From: Cryptomeria japonica
Lineage: Eukaryota > Streptophyta > Pinopsida > Cupressales > Cupressaceae
DNA: 64,000 nucleotides
Direction: 5' to 3'
Assembly: GCF_030272615.1 (NCBI RefSeq)
Contig: NC_081412.1
Span: forward strand, 102,164,796-102,228,795
Notes under the pieces: model-generated
The model's database searches: none
What the model saw: the letters and a program-made list of their open reading frames with translations, nothing else
What the model was told of the DNA's origin: nothing
Shown here: piece by piece, positions 46,441 to 57,989 of the stretch
How the letters are laid out: every line of letters begins with the position of its first letter
How positions within the stretch are numbered: position 1 is the stretch's first letter
Position numbers and translations under genes: made by a program

Positions 46441-47250
46441 TTTCCTTTCAACAACTCCATTTTGCTATGGTGTTCGAGGTGCTGATAGCTATCTTCTAAT
46501 TCCATTCGCTTCACAGAATGTATTAAAGTCCTTAGATGTGAATTCTCCTCCTTGATCTGATCTTAAACATTTGATTTTCTTACCAGTTTCATTTTCAACC
46601 ATTGCTTTAAACAATTTAAACTTTTCAAGTGCTTCTGATTTTTCTCTGAGAAAAGTAACCCAACACATTCTAGAATAATCATCAATAATTAGCATGAAAT
46701 ATCTATCACCTTGTAAGCTTTTAGTTCTAGCTGGACCACATAAATCAGTGTGAATCAAATCAAGAGCATTATTGGATTTTTCTAGAATACTTTTGAAACT
46801 AGCTCTAACTTGTTTTCCAAATTGACATTCCTTACAAATTGTATTATGAGGTTTCACAATTTTAGGTAGATCTCTAACTGCCTTAGAAGTACTGATTTTT
46901 ACCAGGCAATCAAAGTTTACATGACATAGTCTCTTATGCCATAACCAACTTTCATCTATATGTGCAATCAATCATGCCTTTTCACTGTTATTCAAATGAA
47001 AGATATTACCTCTAGTCTGATTACCGATTGCAATTTCTAAACTAGTTCTATTCATGATTTTGCATTTTCCATTTTTAAATTGTAACTGAAATCCTTTCTC
47101 AACCAATTGACCAACACTTAAAAGATTATGCTTTAATCCTTCAACATAGTAGACATTGTCAGTGTTATGCTTACCATCAAGAGATATTGTACCCTTACCT
47201 TTGATTGAATAGGCTTTGTCATCTCCAAATCTTACTAAACCTCCATTTTA
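46441..47250 (-). pseudogene. Element C GAG-pre-integrase and integrase core
   Basis: On the minus strand: GLKHNLLSVGQLVEKGFQLQ (about 47130), the HHCC-type region WLWHKRLCHVNFDCL...ICKECQFGKQ, then the catalytic core LDLIHTDLCGP (first Asp, about 46740) and CLRSDQGGEF (second Asp, about 46560). A TGA near 46977 and a TAG near 46486, where A has TGC and CAA, interrupt it. Confidence 0.88.
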
Positions 47251-48433
47251 TTCTTGAAAGTTCAAGAATTTACCTTTGTCTCCTATCATATGATGTGAGC
47301 ATCCCGAGTCAATGATCCATTCATCCTTTACTTCAACATTAGCTGCTAGGGCTTGTTCTACCAGTTGAGCAGTAGGTGTCAGTTGATCTTCTGTTATAGC
47401 AACAAAAACCCATCCATTGTCTGTTGGATCGTCATCAGAATCATTAGTTACACATTCATCAGCAATGTAACAAGATTTGTCTTTGTTCTTAAATCTGTAT
47501 CTCTGATATTCAGGATTAGGCTTGTATGTTCTTCTAGCTTCTTCTCTTAGTCTAGCATGTCTATCAGGGCATCTCGAAGCCATATGACCAATCTTATTGT
47601 AGTTAAAACATTTAAAGGGTGCTTTACCTTCATACTTACTTCCAATTGGACCTTTAGGCATTTTCCTTGCAAATAGTGCTTCAAGTTCTTCAAGCTCTTC
47701 ATTCTCCTTCCTAGTTTCTTCAAGTTCTCTTGCATAAAAAGGATTTCCAATCTGATTTGTCAAATGATGGCGTAGATGATGTTGATGCTTTAAAGGCCAA
47801 ATCTATCTTTATATTAGCAATAGGACCAAATTCCTCAATTTCAAAGGCTAAAAGTTTTCCAATCAATGTATCCCTAGTTACTGATGTATTAGGCATTGTT
47901 CTCAACTCATTTATAGCAGTAACCTTCATTTTATATGCTGGTGGCAAACCTCTTAAAATTTTTGAAACAATTTCATCCTCACTCAAGGTTCCTCCACAAC
48001 ATTTAATACCCAAAACAATTTCATTTACTCTTTCCATAAAAGTAGAAATCCTTTCATCTTCTTCCATTTTCAGATGTTCATACCTGATTTGGAAGCTCTC
48101 AAGTTTTGCAATCTTGATTGTGGAATCTCCTTCATTCAGTGTTTCCAAATGATCCCAAATAGCTTTAGCAGTAGACCTATCTGATAATCCCATGATTTGT
48201 TGATTTGATAATGCGCTCAAAAGTGCTTCTCTTGCTTTGCAATCATTCTCCTCATCTTTGGCTAATGTAGTTGGAGCGGTCTGACCAGCTACAGCAATAG
48301 TATAACCATTCTTTGTAACTTCCTAGATTTCTTTACCAATGCAATTTAGATGTGTCTCCATTCTGATCTTCCATATCCCATAGTTAGTTCCATCAAGTTT
48401 AGGACTGTCCTTCCTGAAATAATTAGTAGTCAT
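47248..48433 (-). pseudogene. Element C gag and protease
   Basis: Starts at ATG 48433, about 40 nt after the PBS, with MTTNYFRKDSPKLDGTNYGI. A TAG near 48330 replaces a Trp codon of A. A frameshift at about 47745 separates the two long stretches. The knuckle CFNYNKIGHMASRC lacks the second Cys, as in A. Protease motif DEWIIDSGCSHHMIGDKGKF at about 47300 keeps the DSG triplet. TAA at 47248, where A has TAC. Confidence 0.88.
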
Positions 48434-48474
48434 TGGATCTCCTCAAGTTGTTAAACTTCTGCAAAAGAGGACTA

Positions 48475-48487
48475 GGCTCTGATACCA
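48475..48487 (-). other. Element C primer-binding site
   Basis: The complement reads TGGTATCAGAGCC, two bases from the LTR end. Confidence 0.9.
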
Positions 48488-48489
48488 AT

Positions 48490-49553
48490 TGTTAGGTTCC
48501 AGAGACAACTGAGAGGGGGGGGGGTGAATCAGTTGTCTAATAAATTCAAACCAAAAACAACTTAATCAACTTAATGCTTAATACCGATAAACCAGTTAAG
48601 TATGCCGGTAGACAGTGTTAACAGTTAATTGCTATATTGGTAAAGATTAATGCATAAAACATAAACATAAAGTCACCCACAACACATAAAACCAATGTTT
48701 GTACATGGAAACCCTGTAAGGGGAAAAACCACGATGGGAAACCTTACCCACAATCAGATGATACTACTATAGATAGTAAGTGTACATAAATGGGGTCTGC
48801 ACATGCAGAAAGGCCAACATCCTAGAGCTCACTGCTCAATCATAGAATGGGAGTCACACTGACTATAGGTGGATGGTTAAATCCAATAAGAATGTACTGC
48901 ACAAAATAACATCTTCATATGCTGGATTCAGTACCGGTGTAAATGTTGATATGCTTCTACAAAAACCTAGCTTCACCTTCAAATGATGTCTTCTTGTATA
49001 GCTCTGCTTAATCTCGCATATACCTTCACATAATTCTTTTTTGCATTCCACATTTGATCTTACAAATAAGATCTCACATTTATACCATAACCTAAGACCA
49101 ATTTTAGTAGGTCGGATCTACAAGATATTACAATAAAAACATTTTACAAACAATATGATATCCGATGCAATAACCGATTAAACATGTCATCTTAATGCAT
49201 TTACAACAATAATAAATCATCTCCATAGCGTGCCATGCTGATCTGGAAAAGATAAACCTGTCGGTGTAACCCTAGGTATCCCTGGACCTATTTGCCGATA
49301 AAAGAAAATATGCAAATATGAATATACCAATGATTAATTCTTTAAAACAAAGTGTCCACATGATGTCTTCGACATTACCAAGTGTCTTCCATATCATTCC
49401 AAGTGCCGGTGATCATTATATCCTGCTGGTGAACCATATACCAGTAACTATGCAATAGTTACTTGCTTGCCGGTGAATGCTGATGGATCTCCAAAGTGCT
49501 AGTATTTTAGTAGGTGTTGACATCAATGACAAAACCATACCAAAATACCAACA
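48490..49553 (-). repeat. Element C 5' LTR
   Basis: 1,064 bp, ends TGTTAGGTTCC...ATACCAACA; the partner of 42866-43929. Confidence 0.88.
48509..48747 (-). other. Intron-like segment in element C 5' LTR
   Basis: Minus strand: TTGTGG|GTAAGG donor and CTGATTCAC, C tract, TCTCAG|TTGTCTC acceptor, 239 nt. As the 5' LTR copy it would lie in the transcript leader. Confidence 0.7.
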
Positions 49554-49769
49554 CCTTAAACCGCTTGATCTCTCTATGCCGCTTGGGTCTTTATACCGCT
49601 TGAGATCGGTAAACACTTTCTGCATAACAACAGTAGTCTAAAGACTATAATCATGATACCGGTTTGGAACAATTACCGGTTGAACATAATTCATACATTC
49701 TCAAAGTGATCTCATAGCAAGTGTGTGTCCATCAATGACAATCACAACATAATCATCAAAATGCCAACA

Positions 49770-50240
49770 ATTACTATGTTGATGAAGGAGTTACTGATGA
49801 TTCTGATGAGGAACCAACAGACAATGGATGGGATTTTGTTGCTATAACAGAAGATCAACCAACACCTACTATTCAATCGGTAGAGCAGGCCCTGACAGCT
49901 AAAATTGAAGAAAAGGATGAATGGATTATTGATTCTAGATGTTCACATCATATGACTGGTGATAAGAGTAAATTCTTAACCTTTCAGGAATACAATGGAG
50001 GTCTAGTAAGATTTAGAGATGACAAAGCTTGTTTGATTAGAGGAAAAGGCACTATATCTTTTGATGGTAAGCACAATATTGATAATGTTTACTATGTTGA
50101 AGGTTTGAAGCATAATCTTTTGAGTGTTGGTCAATTAGTTGAAAAGGGATTTCAATTACAATTCAAGAATGCTAAATGCAAAATCATGAATAGAACTGGT
50201 TTGGAAATTGCAATCGGTAATTAGACTAGAGGTAATACCT
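49770..50240 (+). pseudogene. Element A protease and GAG-pre-integrase
   Basis: The gag frame resumes after B with YVDEGVTDDSDEEPTDNGWD. The protease site reads DEWIIDSRCSHHMTGDKSKF: DSG has become DSR (GGA to AGA), so the enzyme would be dead. TAG at 50222-50224 replaces a CAG kept in C. Confidence 0.85.
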
Positions 50241-51100
50241 TTCATTTGAATAACAATGAGAAGACATGCTTGATTGCACATATTGATGAAAGTTGGCTAT
50301 GGCATAAGAGACCGTGTCATGTAAATTTTGATTGCATTGTGAAAATTAGTATAACTAAGGCAGTAAGAGATTTACCTAAGATTGTTAAACCTCACAATCC
50401 GGTATATAAGGAATGTCAATTTGGAAAGCAAGTTAGAGCAACTTTTAAGAGTATTCCAGAAAATCCCAATAATGTTCTTGACTTAATTCATACTGATTTA
50501 TGTGGTCCAACAAGAACTAGAATTTTACAAGGAGATAGATATTTTATGCTAATCACTGATGATTATTGTAGAATGTGTTGGGTTACTTTTCTTAGGGAGA
50601 AATTAGAAGCTTTTGGGAAATTCAAACTATTCAAAGTCATGGTAGAGAATGAAAATGGTAAGAAAATCAAATGTTTGAGATCAGATCAAGGAGGTGAATT
50701 CACATCAAAGGAATTTAATACATTCTATGAAATGAATGGAATCAGAAGACAATTATCAGCACCTCAGACACCCCAACAAAATGGAGTTATGGAAAGGAAG
50801 AACATAACTATTTTGGATGCAGCTAGAAGCATGACATCAAAGGAAAACCTACCTCATGTGTATTTGAGAGAAGTAGTCAATATATATAGAGTTCACATCA
50901 AAGGTGAAACCAGTAAGACCCCTCATGAACTATGGTTTGGTAATACTCCTACTCTTAAATATTTCAGAATATTTGGAAGCAAATGTTATATTAGGAGAGA
51001 TGAGTCTATTGGCAAATTTGATCCTAGAAGTGATGAAGGAATATTTGTTGGTTATTCATCTAAGAGCAAGGCATATAGATGTTTTAATAAGAGATTGTAG
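50241..51100 (+). pseudogene. Element A integrase
   Basis: A 284-codon open stretch: HIDESWLWHKRPCHVNF, KECQFGKQVRAT (the first Cys of the CC pair is Tyr), catalytic LDLIHTDLCGPT, CLRSDQGGEFTSKEF and QNGVMERKN supplying the D, D and E residues. Ends at TAG 51098-51100, where C has CAG. Confidence 0.9.
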
Positions 51101-52934
51101 AAAATCATTGAAAGTACAAATGTGAAGATTGATGAAAAGTTTAGAAGGTCTATAGACTCTAAACTAGCAGTTGAGATAATCATAAATGAACCTACTATAA
51201 GTACACCGATACATAATGTTGATCCAGTCACACCGGCATCATCTGAGAATTCTATAGTGACTGAAGAACATTAGCAAGTGAACACACCCAGGTATGTAAG
51301 ATTGAATCACTCTGAAAGTCAAATAATTGGGAATAAGTATCAAGGAGTTATGACTAGAGGAAGACTGGCAAATGAAGAGGTATGTCTAATTTCTCAATTT
51401 GAACCAGCAACTATTAACGAGGCATGTGAAGATAAACATTGGATTAAGGCTATGGAAGATGAATTGGAACAAATTGAAAAGAATAACACATGGACATTGG
51501 TTCCCCGACCTAAAAACAAAAATGTAATTAGAAGTAAATGGGTATTCAGAAATAAACTTAATGAAGATGGCAAGGTAATTAGAAACAAAGCAAGATTAGT
51601 GTGTAAGGGATATTCATAGACAGAAGGAATTGATTACAATGAAACCTTTGCATCGATAGCTAGAATTGAGGCAGTCAGATTATTCTTAGCTTTTGCAACA
51701 CACAAGAACTATAAAGTATATCAAATAGATGTTAAATGTGCATTTCTGAATGGTGATCTATAAGAGGAAGTTTACATTGAACAACCTGATGGATTTTCTT
51801 TGACAAATGACAAAGATATGGTTTGCAGGTTAAGGAAAGCTTTATATGGATTGAATCAAGCTCCTAGAGCTTGGTATGCTAGATTGGACAAATATCATTT
51901 GAAGCTTGGTTACACTAAAGGTAATGATGACAACAACTTATATTACAAAGTGACTAATGATGACATCTTGGTTATTGAAGTTTTTGTTGATGATATATTT
52001 TTTGGAGGAGAAGATGGATTGTGTAAAGACTTTTCTAATAAGATGTAGGAAGAATTTGAAATGTCTATGATTGGAGAGATAAAATTATTTTTAGGATTGT
52101 AGATTTCATAGACTGATAAAGGTATATTCATAAATCAATCAAAGTACTTGAAGAAATTACTTAAGAAATTTGGCATGGAAAAATCTAAACCGGTAAGTAC
52201 ACCTATGACTACAACTGATAAACTATCTTTGAAGGATGAATCAACACTTGTTAATCCGACAATATACAAGTCTATGATAGGAGGTAATTGTATTTGACAC
52301 AAACAAGACCTGATATTATGAATGCAGTATGTATTGTTTGAAGATTTCAGAGTAATCCTAAGGAAAATCATGAATCAACAGTAAAAAGGATTTTCTGGTA
52401 CCTACAAGGCACAACAAATCTTGGTTTATGGTATCCTAAAGATGAAAATTTTGATTTATGTGCATACACAGATGAAATTGGGCAGGAGATGTAGATGATA
52501 GAAAAAGCACCACTGGCGGAGTATTTTTTCTTGGCAGTAGACTAATTTCATGGTTGAGCAAGAAACAAAGTTGCACATCACTATCAACAGCATAATCCTA
52601 ATATGTTGCAGCAACAACTAATTGTACACAAGTATTATGGATTAAGAAAATGTTGAAGGACATAAAGGTAAAATGCAAGGAACCTATAACCATTTACTAT
52701 GATAATATGACATCAATTGATATATCAAAGAATCCAATATTTCACTCAAAAACTAAACATGTTTCTATCAAATTCAATTTTCTGAAAGAGAATGTTAAAG
52801 CAAAAGAAGTGAAATTGGTTTATGTGAATACTAAAGAGCAGATTGCAGATATCTTTACTAAGCCTTTGCCTAAGGAAACTTTTGAATATCTAAGAGAGCA
52901 GCTTGGAGTTATACACTCACCGATAGAAACTTAG
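51101..52934 (+). pseudogene. Element A reverse transcriptase-RNase H
   Basis: Same order as in [21 protein letters not shown] (about 51490), [20 protein letters not shown] (about 51840), [12 protein letters not shown] (about 51985), SLSTA-type RNase H region (about 52580) and FTKPLPKETFEYLREQLGVI at the end. Interrupted by TAG at 51272, 51617, 52046, 52100 and 52109, TAA near 51760 and 52595-52605, and a frameshift around 52290 and near 52470. Confidence 0.88.
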
Positions 52935-53009
52935 ACAATTGGAGCATGACATTAGACTGGTAGAATTAATAGAGAAAACCTTTTTCCAGGTTTGATGAAG
53001 GAGAGATAC

Positions 53010-53314
53010 TTCTCAGGGGGAGTAGATTGAATAAATGTGGCTATAACAATTGGTATTTGTAACAAATTCTATGAACTGATTGTATTTGGTTTTGTATTGC
53101 TTTGGCATTTGATGTCAAAGGGGGAGAGATATCTATGGAAAAACACTTTATCTTTTGGGGAGAGATTATTCATTGGGGGAGAGATTGTTACTCTTTGTAT
53201 CTATATTTTAATGATCTCTTTGGGAGATTGTTGGTTTTTGGTTTTTGACATTTCTGCTTTGGCACTTAGATTATTTTTCCATCTTGTGTTGCAATCAATG
53301 CCAAAGGGGGAGAT
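53010..53314 (+). repeat. Reiterated PPT-like purine tracts of element A
   Basis: Five purine tracts with a GGGGAG core lie between pol and the 3' LTR: CAGGGGGAGTAG (53014-53025), AAAGGGGGAGAGAT (53117-53130), TTGGGGAGAGATT (53155-53167), TTGGGGGAGAGATT (53174-53187) and the terminal PPT AAAGGGGGAGAT (53303-53314). The minus-strand elements C and D have the same kind of series before their 3' LTRs. Confidence 0.65.
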
Positions 53315-54124
53315 TGTTGGTATTATGGATGTGTTGCATTGGTTTTGTCATTTATGTCAACACTTGGAGATCTTTGGTTATGTTCACCGGCATGTTCAGT
53401 GACTTATGCATAGTCATCGGTATCTGGTTGACCGATAGGTTATATTGTTCACCAGCACTAAGGATGATCTGTTATCATATGGAGATTACTTGGTAATGTC
53501 GAAGACATTGTTTAGACACTTGGTTTTGGTGATTTGATCATTGGTACAATCGAGTTTGCATATTTGCTATTACCGGCAAATAGGTCTAGGTTATGGACCA
53601 ACAAGCATTATCTATTCCAGATCAACACGACACATTATGGAGATGATTTGTTATTGTTGTAAATGCATTAATACAACATCATGCATCGCATATTGATTCA
53701 TTTGTAATTGATTTTAATTATAATATCTTAGTAAGACGACCTACACATTTGGTCTTAGGTCTTGGTATATATGTAAGATCGCATTTGTGAGATTAAGAAG
53801 TAGAAGAGGAGTGTGAAAGGATTGTAATAAGGTATATGTAAATATAAGCAGAGCTATACACGTAGACATCATTTGAAGATTCAAGGAAGGTTTGAGGAAG
53901 ACAATCAAATCTTAACCGGTACCGAATCCAACATATGAAGATGTTATTTTGAGCAGTACATTATCATTGGACTTAACCATCCAATTGTAGTTAGCGTGAC
54001 TCCCATTTTGTAATTGAGCAGTGAGCTCTAGGAAGTTGGCCTTTCTGCATGTGCAGACCCCATTTGTACACACATACTATCTACAGTAGTATCATCTGAT
54101 TGTGGTTTCCTCCGGGACCTAACA
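53315..54124 (+). repeat. Element A 3' LTR (intronless form)
   Basis: 810 bp, TGTTGGTATTATGG...GACCTAACA. At 54105|54106 ATTGTGG joins TTTCCTCCGGG directly, the same exact junction as in the 5' LTR. Confidence 0.88.
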
Positions 54125-54911
54125 GGAAGTGTTGGTTCCACCACCTTGAAAAAATTAGGCTCACATGTCTTGTTGAAATCATTTAGAAGTTTAATTGATT
54201 GATCAATCTCAAATCAATCTCTAACTACTATTGTTTTCTTTTCTATTCTAATTGAATGATTTTCACCATTTCTATCCATTAAAATGTGATTTTGATGGGA
54301 AATTGTTTTCATATGATTGTTTCTAAAGTTATGAAATATTCATGCTACAATGGATACTTCCCTCGTTCCATAATCATTGCCACAAATTTCACAATGAATC
54401 TTTATTTTAGGTTCACCCTTTTTTTAATATACTTTGAGAGTAAGTTTCTCATTGACAAATTCTTCTGTTAAACTATTCACTTTCTGATTCCAAGATGCCA
54501 ATACATTAATATCAACAACTATGGTTTGTTCCATTGACTCTGACCCATCTCCAACTCTTGGTTGTTTATACATACTTCCTCCACATGCTCTCTATTGTGT
54601 TGAGGGTTTGGTGTACTTTCCACTATATTTGACTCCAATTTATCAACATCCACTGTGTCATGTTTCCTATTAATGCCTATAAGTCTTGTTGTAGTTTTCC
54701 TTTTTTGTTCTTGCTTTATATTTAAAGGATTCGCAAACCCACTGATAAAATTAAAAGGATATTCAATGAGTTCATCATCCACAATTTCATGATGGATGTC
54801 ACCAAGTGTACAACCTTTTTGACAAATGATTGTGCGAACAATATAATTTTCTTCACCAGTATCAATTACATATTCCATATCCACAATTGAATCATTTGCA
54901 TTCAAATCCAC
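54125..54911 (-). pseudogene. H remnant, N-terminal segment
   Basis: The upstream end of H. A 130-codon open stretch begins at ATG 54911 with MDLNANDSIVDMEYVIDTGE, continuing to CQKGCTLGDIHHEIVDDELI. After stops and a frame change comes a C2H2-like finger, IHCEICGNDYGTRE, then NNHMKTISHQNH (about 54285-54402), and CEPNFFKVVEPTL at the A junction. Removing A leaves PTL followed by ASYEDKKRVR in frame. No TATA box was assigned upstream. Confidence 0.55.
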
Positions 54912-56680
54912 ATGTACATATCAATTGGTTAAGTAATGGATAAATTTATAATAAAAACTTCAAAAGTTTGGTTATAATATTGCTATGAAATGATGCATAT
55001 GTTCATCATGGTGCATCCATAAGTAAATGAAAAAAGAAAGTAAATTTTACATTACCCAAAAATAATGGCATGGCTTCACATGGAACTACAATTGCATTTC
55101 ATAAGATTTCAACTCTATTTTGGTGACAAAGTCTACCATCCATGAGGCCACAAAAAGGATACAAAAAATTACATTGGAGCTCAATGAGTTGTTTTTCTGA
55201 TAGAACTGAAAAGTAATTGATTGAATTCTCCAATCATATCTATTTTTGTAGTCAAAGGTATAAATTATAGGTTTGAATATAACAAGTGATAGATGGATGA
55301 AAGGGTCTTATCCTTTCAAACAAAATGTTGGCAATTTGCCTAGATAGGCAACAACAGACTCAAGATTTGGATGCACATTTTATAAACAAATCCTGAAGAT
55401 CTATGTCTTGAGATTTGTTTTAATTGTTAAGATATGAAGGTGAGAAGTTGTGATTCCTTCATTAAGTCTATGTACAAAAAATTTTGAACTCCTTTGGTGT
55501 TAAGTATTTGTGTGTGTGCACAAACAATCTCAGAGAATCATCATAGGAGTAGATTGCTCGCCTATACAACAAAGGGAACAATGAGGAGAGATGTCTGTGA
55601 TAAAAATTTTAGGGATAAATTTCTAGGCTAATGGGCATGTACATGGCCTATTTTTTTATGAAACATGTCCCCCCCCCATCATCCAGATTTTGGGATATGC
55701 CATTAATGCCTATGGTATTGTGCATCACACAATGAAGGAGGATTATGTTGAAGGTGTCAAGACTATATTGTAAACCATTGTGATTGTGCCATGGTCAAAG
55801 ATCATGCTTGGGTTTTTTTTTCTTAATGTAGAAGACATAAAGACTAAAATGGCTAAAGCATGAAAGTTATTCAAAGTTGGGGTAGGCCAGAAATACAACT
55901 TGGATGAGTTTGAGGCCTTCATGAGGGATAATGGAAATATTTTCCTTGAAGAGATTGTAGAAATGTTGAAAGTGATTGGAAAGGGGATTAGTCATTTGTA
56001 TCACTAATCCTCCATGTGTCCCCCCTCTTATTATCTATGTACTTATTTTCTGCTTTGTAATAAATGGGAGCTGCCCCCTTATGGAAGTACTAAAAAACTT
56101 ATAGTTTTTTAATATATTATGTTGTTGTGACAGTTTCTTTTTCTCTATTTGAGGTCTCCATACTCACTCATGGGTATTTTTTTCTAGTGGTTTTCTATTG
56201 GTATTGTTAGATATTGTAAATTGTAATGTCTTCAACAACTCTTGGTTATAGATCAGACGATGGTTCTTTATGTGTTCTTCATCCTAGTTTACTGATTGTT
56301 TTGATAGACAAAATAGTGCTTTCCATGGTCAACATTACTAAGTTAAAACAGATGAATGAGAATAATATGTCAATGGAGGGGACAATAATTTTTCTAATTA
56401 CTTGATTAAGTATTGTTTCTACATCCTATTTTACTTTAAATCTTGTTAATGGTTTGAAGTTGCATTTTGTGAGGTTTCCTTCCACTTCACTGCTTATCCA
56501 CTTCCCGACTTCTAAATGAACACTATTTGACAAGAAATGAATATTATCTAAATTCAAATATGCATTTAGTGCATCCAAATTATTCTCCATGGTGCCAATT
56601 TAGGGCTATGTTGAAATTGTTCTCACTTTTTACCCCTACTTTTGAGTGAAATACACTTAGTAAAATGAAGCTCATTGGTG
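54912..56680. other. Intergenic DNA with an unrecognised coding-like trace
   Basis: Mostly featureless. At about 55690-55990 (+) a decayed frame reads FGYAINAYGIVHHTMKEDY and, in another frame, YNLDEFEAFMRDNGNIFLEE. I do not recognise it. A run of 9 C is at about 55670. Confidence 0.35.
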
Positions 56681-56689
56681 AAATTCTAC

Positions 56690-57060
56690 GTTTTGACAAA
56701 GTTCAAATCTCATCTTGCCAAATCGATGATGCATACGTGGATGCACACATTAGAAGGGAAGACCATCAAGATTTTTTTATTATATCTAAATATTTTGAAA
56801 TACCTTAATGAACCAAAGAGATGGTTGCAATTGACTTGGTTATAGAAAGGGAAGCCCACATGGATTTACATATGTGTAGATTAGATGGAAAATATGATTC
56901 TTGAAATGTTGGTGATGTTTCTCACATGTCCCAATGACTCATCGATGGAGGAGGTTGCCCAACCATGATATACATGTAGGATCATTGTAAGAAATTTTTG
57001 ACTCCCATGATCCATCGATGATGACACATGTGGAACAACTATGTCCGGCCCCTACTTTTG
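56690..57060 (+). repeat. Dispersed repeat, copy 4
   Basis: Shares GATCCATCGATGATGACACA (57009-57028) and GATGGAGGAGGTTG with copy 2 at 14.1-14.3 kb, and CATCTTGCCAAATCGATGA with the core of copies 1-3. Confidence 0.6.
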
Positions 57061-57980
57061 ACATTCGAAAAATAAAAATTAACTGTGAATATTCATATTC
57101 AGGATAACATTTATAAGACCCCTATGTCCTTAATATATTTTCAATATATTGCTTTGGATTTTTAGGATATTAAACCCCCCAATATGAATGCACATGATAT
57201 AATATTTCTTAGTGGGTGAAGGCCTCATGTTTTTTTTCTTCAGATCATCGTGTTTGGTGTGTCTTCCACATATTGAAAAAGGGATTAGAATTAATCATAC
57301 ACATTTCAATTTCATCCCCAAGATGAATTATGTATGATTTGCTCTTGGAACCCAGCTATAACCTTGAGAGGTTTAAAGTAAGTGGTCTTGATTTTCTTTT
57401 TTTAAGGAGGATTTCCTAGAGAAGTGATCAATCTAGGGGATGACCTCAACTCCTGTGTTTCGACAAAGTATAAATAGAAAAGGTGAATCAAAAGACACAC
57501 CTCTTAGAAGTGAAATATTGTTAATCTGGGCTAAGCCCTAAAGAACTTTATACCTTAGAGAAGTGAAGGTGGAGAGTGGGTTACCCTTTCCTCCTAGCTA
57601 TTTGGTAGCATTTCTCTTTCATTTTATGGAATTAGGCCTCACGTACCCTTGTGGTATATAGAGGTTACCCCTAGTTGAGCTTGTAAAGCCCATAGATGAA
57701 CTTTTTGGCCATCATTTCTTGTGAATGCAAGGAGTGATTATCCCACTTGAGTAAGATTGTTAGCATGTCTTATATGTTTGAATGTTTAGACCACCTTCCC
57801 CACTTGAAACCAAAAGGGGACACAACATCCAAATTGAGCCATAGGTTTTTATATTTTTGCATTTCTTTCTTGTGTGATTTCATATTTAATCAAAAAACAC
57901 AAAAAATTAAAACATCTCAAAACAAACAAATAAATAAAAATAACAAAATATTTTTCCAAAAACACCTCCTCCATAAACAC
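57061..57980. other. Intergenic DNA, nothing recognised
   Basis: May be the 5' part of the gypsy element whose gag follows, but no LTR end or PBS was identified. Confidence 0.4.
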
Positions 57981-57989
57981 ATACACCCC

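Larger units (their letters stand above)
42866..49553 (-). mobile_element. Element C: Ty1/copia LTR retrotransposon, nearly complete
   Basis: Minus-strand element with two LTRs of equal length (1,064 bp), PBS TGGTATCAGAGCC (complement of 48475-48487), PPT AAAGGGGAAGAT (complement of 43930-43941), and gag-protease-integrase-RT-RNase H in copia order. The target duplication is ACTTA (42861-42865) and CCTTA (49554-49558). It is the best preserved coding element here but has about six or more disabling lesions. It is a close relative of A in opposite orientation. Confidence 0.9.
41852..49769 (-). mobile_element. Solo LTR B, interrupted by element C
   Basis: Plus-strand ends TGATGAATAC...TGCCAACA, flanked by GTTAC (41847-41851) and ATTAC (49770-49774), a one-mismatch target duplication inside the gag of A. 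Without C, the parts 41852-42865 and 49559-49769 make about 1.2 kb. They contain no PBS, PPT or coding region, hence a solo LTR. The oligo-G tract, GTGGTTTTTCCC-type words and ACCGGT repeats place it in the same LTR superfamily as C and D. Confidence 0.75.
39990..54124 (+). mobile_element. Element A: Ty1/copia LTR retrotransposon, interrupted by B
   Basis: Plus-strand copia element with LTRs 39990-40819 and 53315-54124, PBS TGGTATAAGAGCC (40822-40834) and PPT CCAAAGGGGGAGAT (53301-53314). Gag precedes the B insertion, and protease, integrase and RT-RNase H follow it, in copia order. The flanking GCAAG (39985-39989) and GGAAG (54125-54129) are a one-mismatch target duplication. The gag start codon is lost and many stops are present. 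Confidence 0.88.

Noticed and set aside
46489-46971. Virus-derived (pararetrovirus) sequence
   Set aside because: Domain order with integrase before RT, LTRs, PBS and PPT are those of a copia retrotransposon; no movement or coat protein motif was seen.
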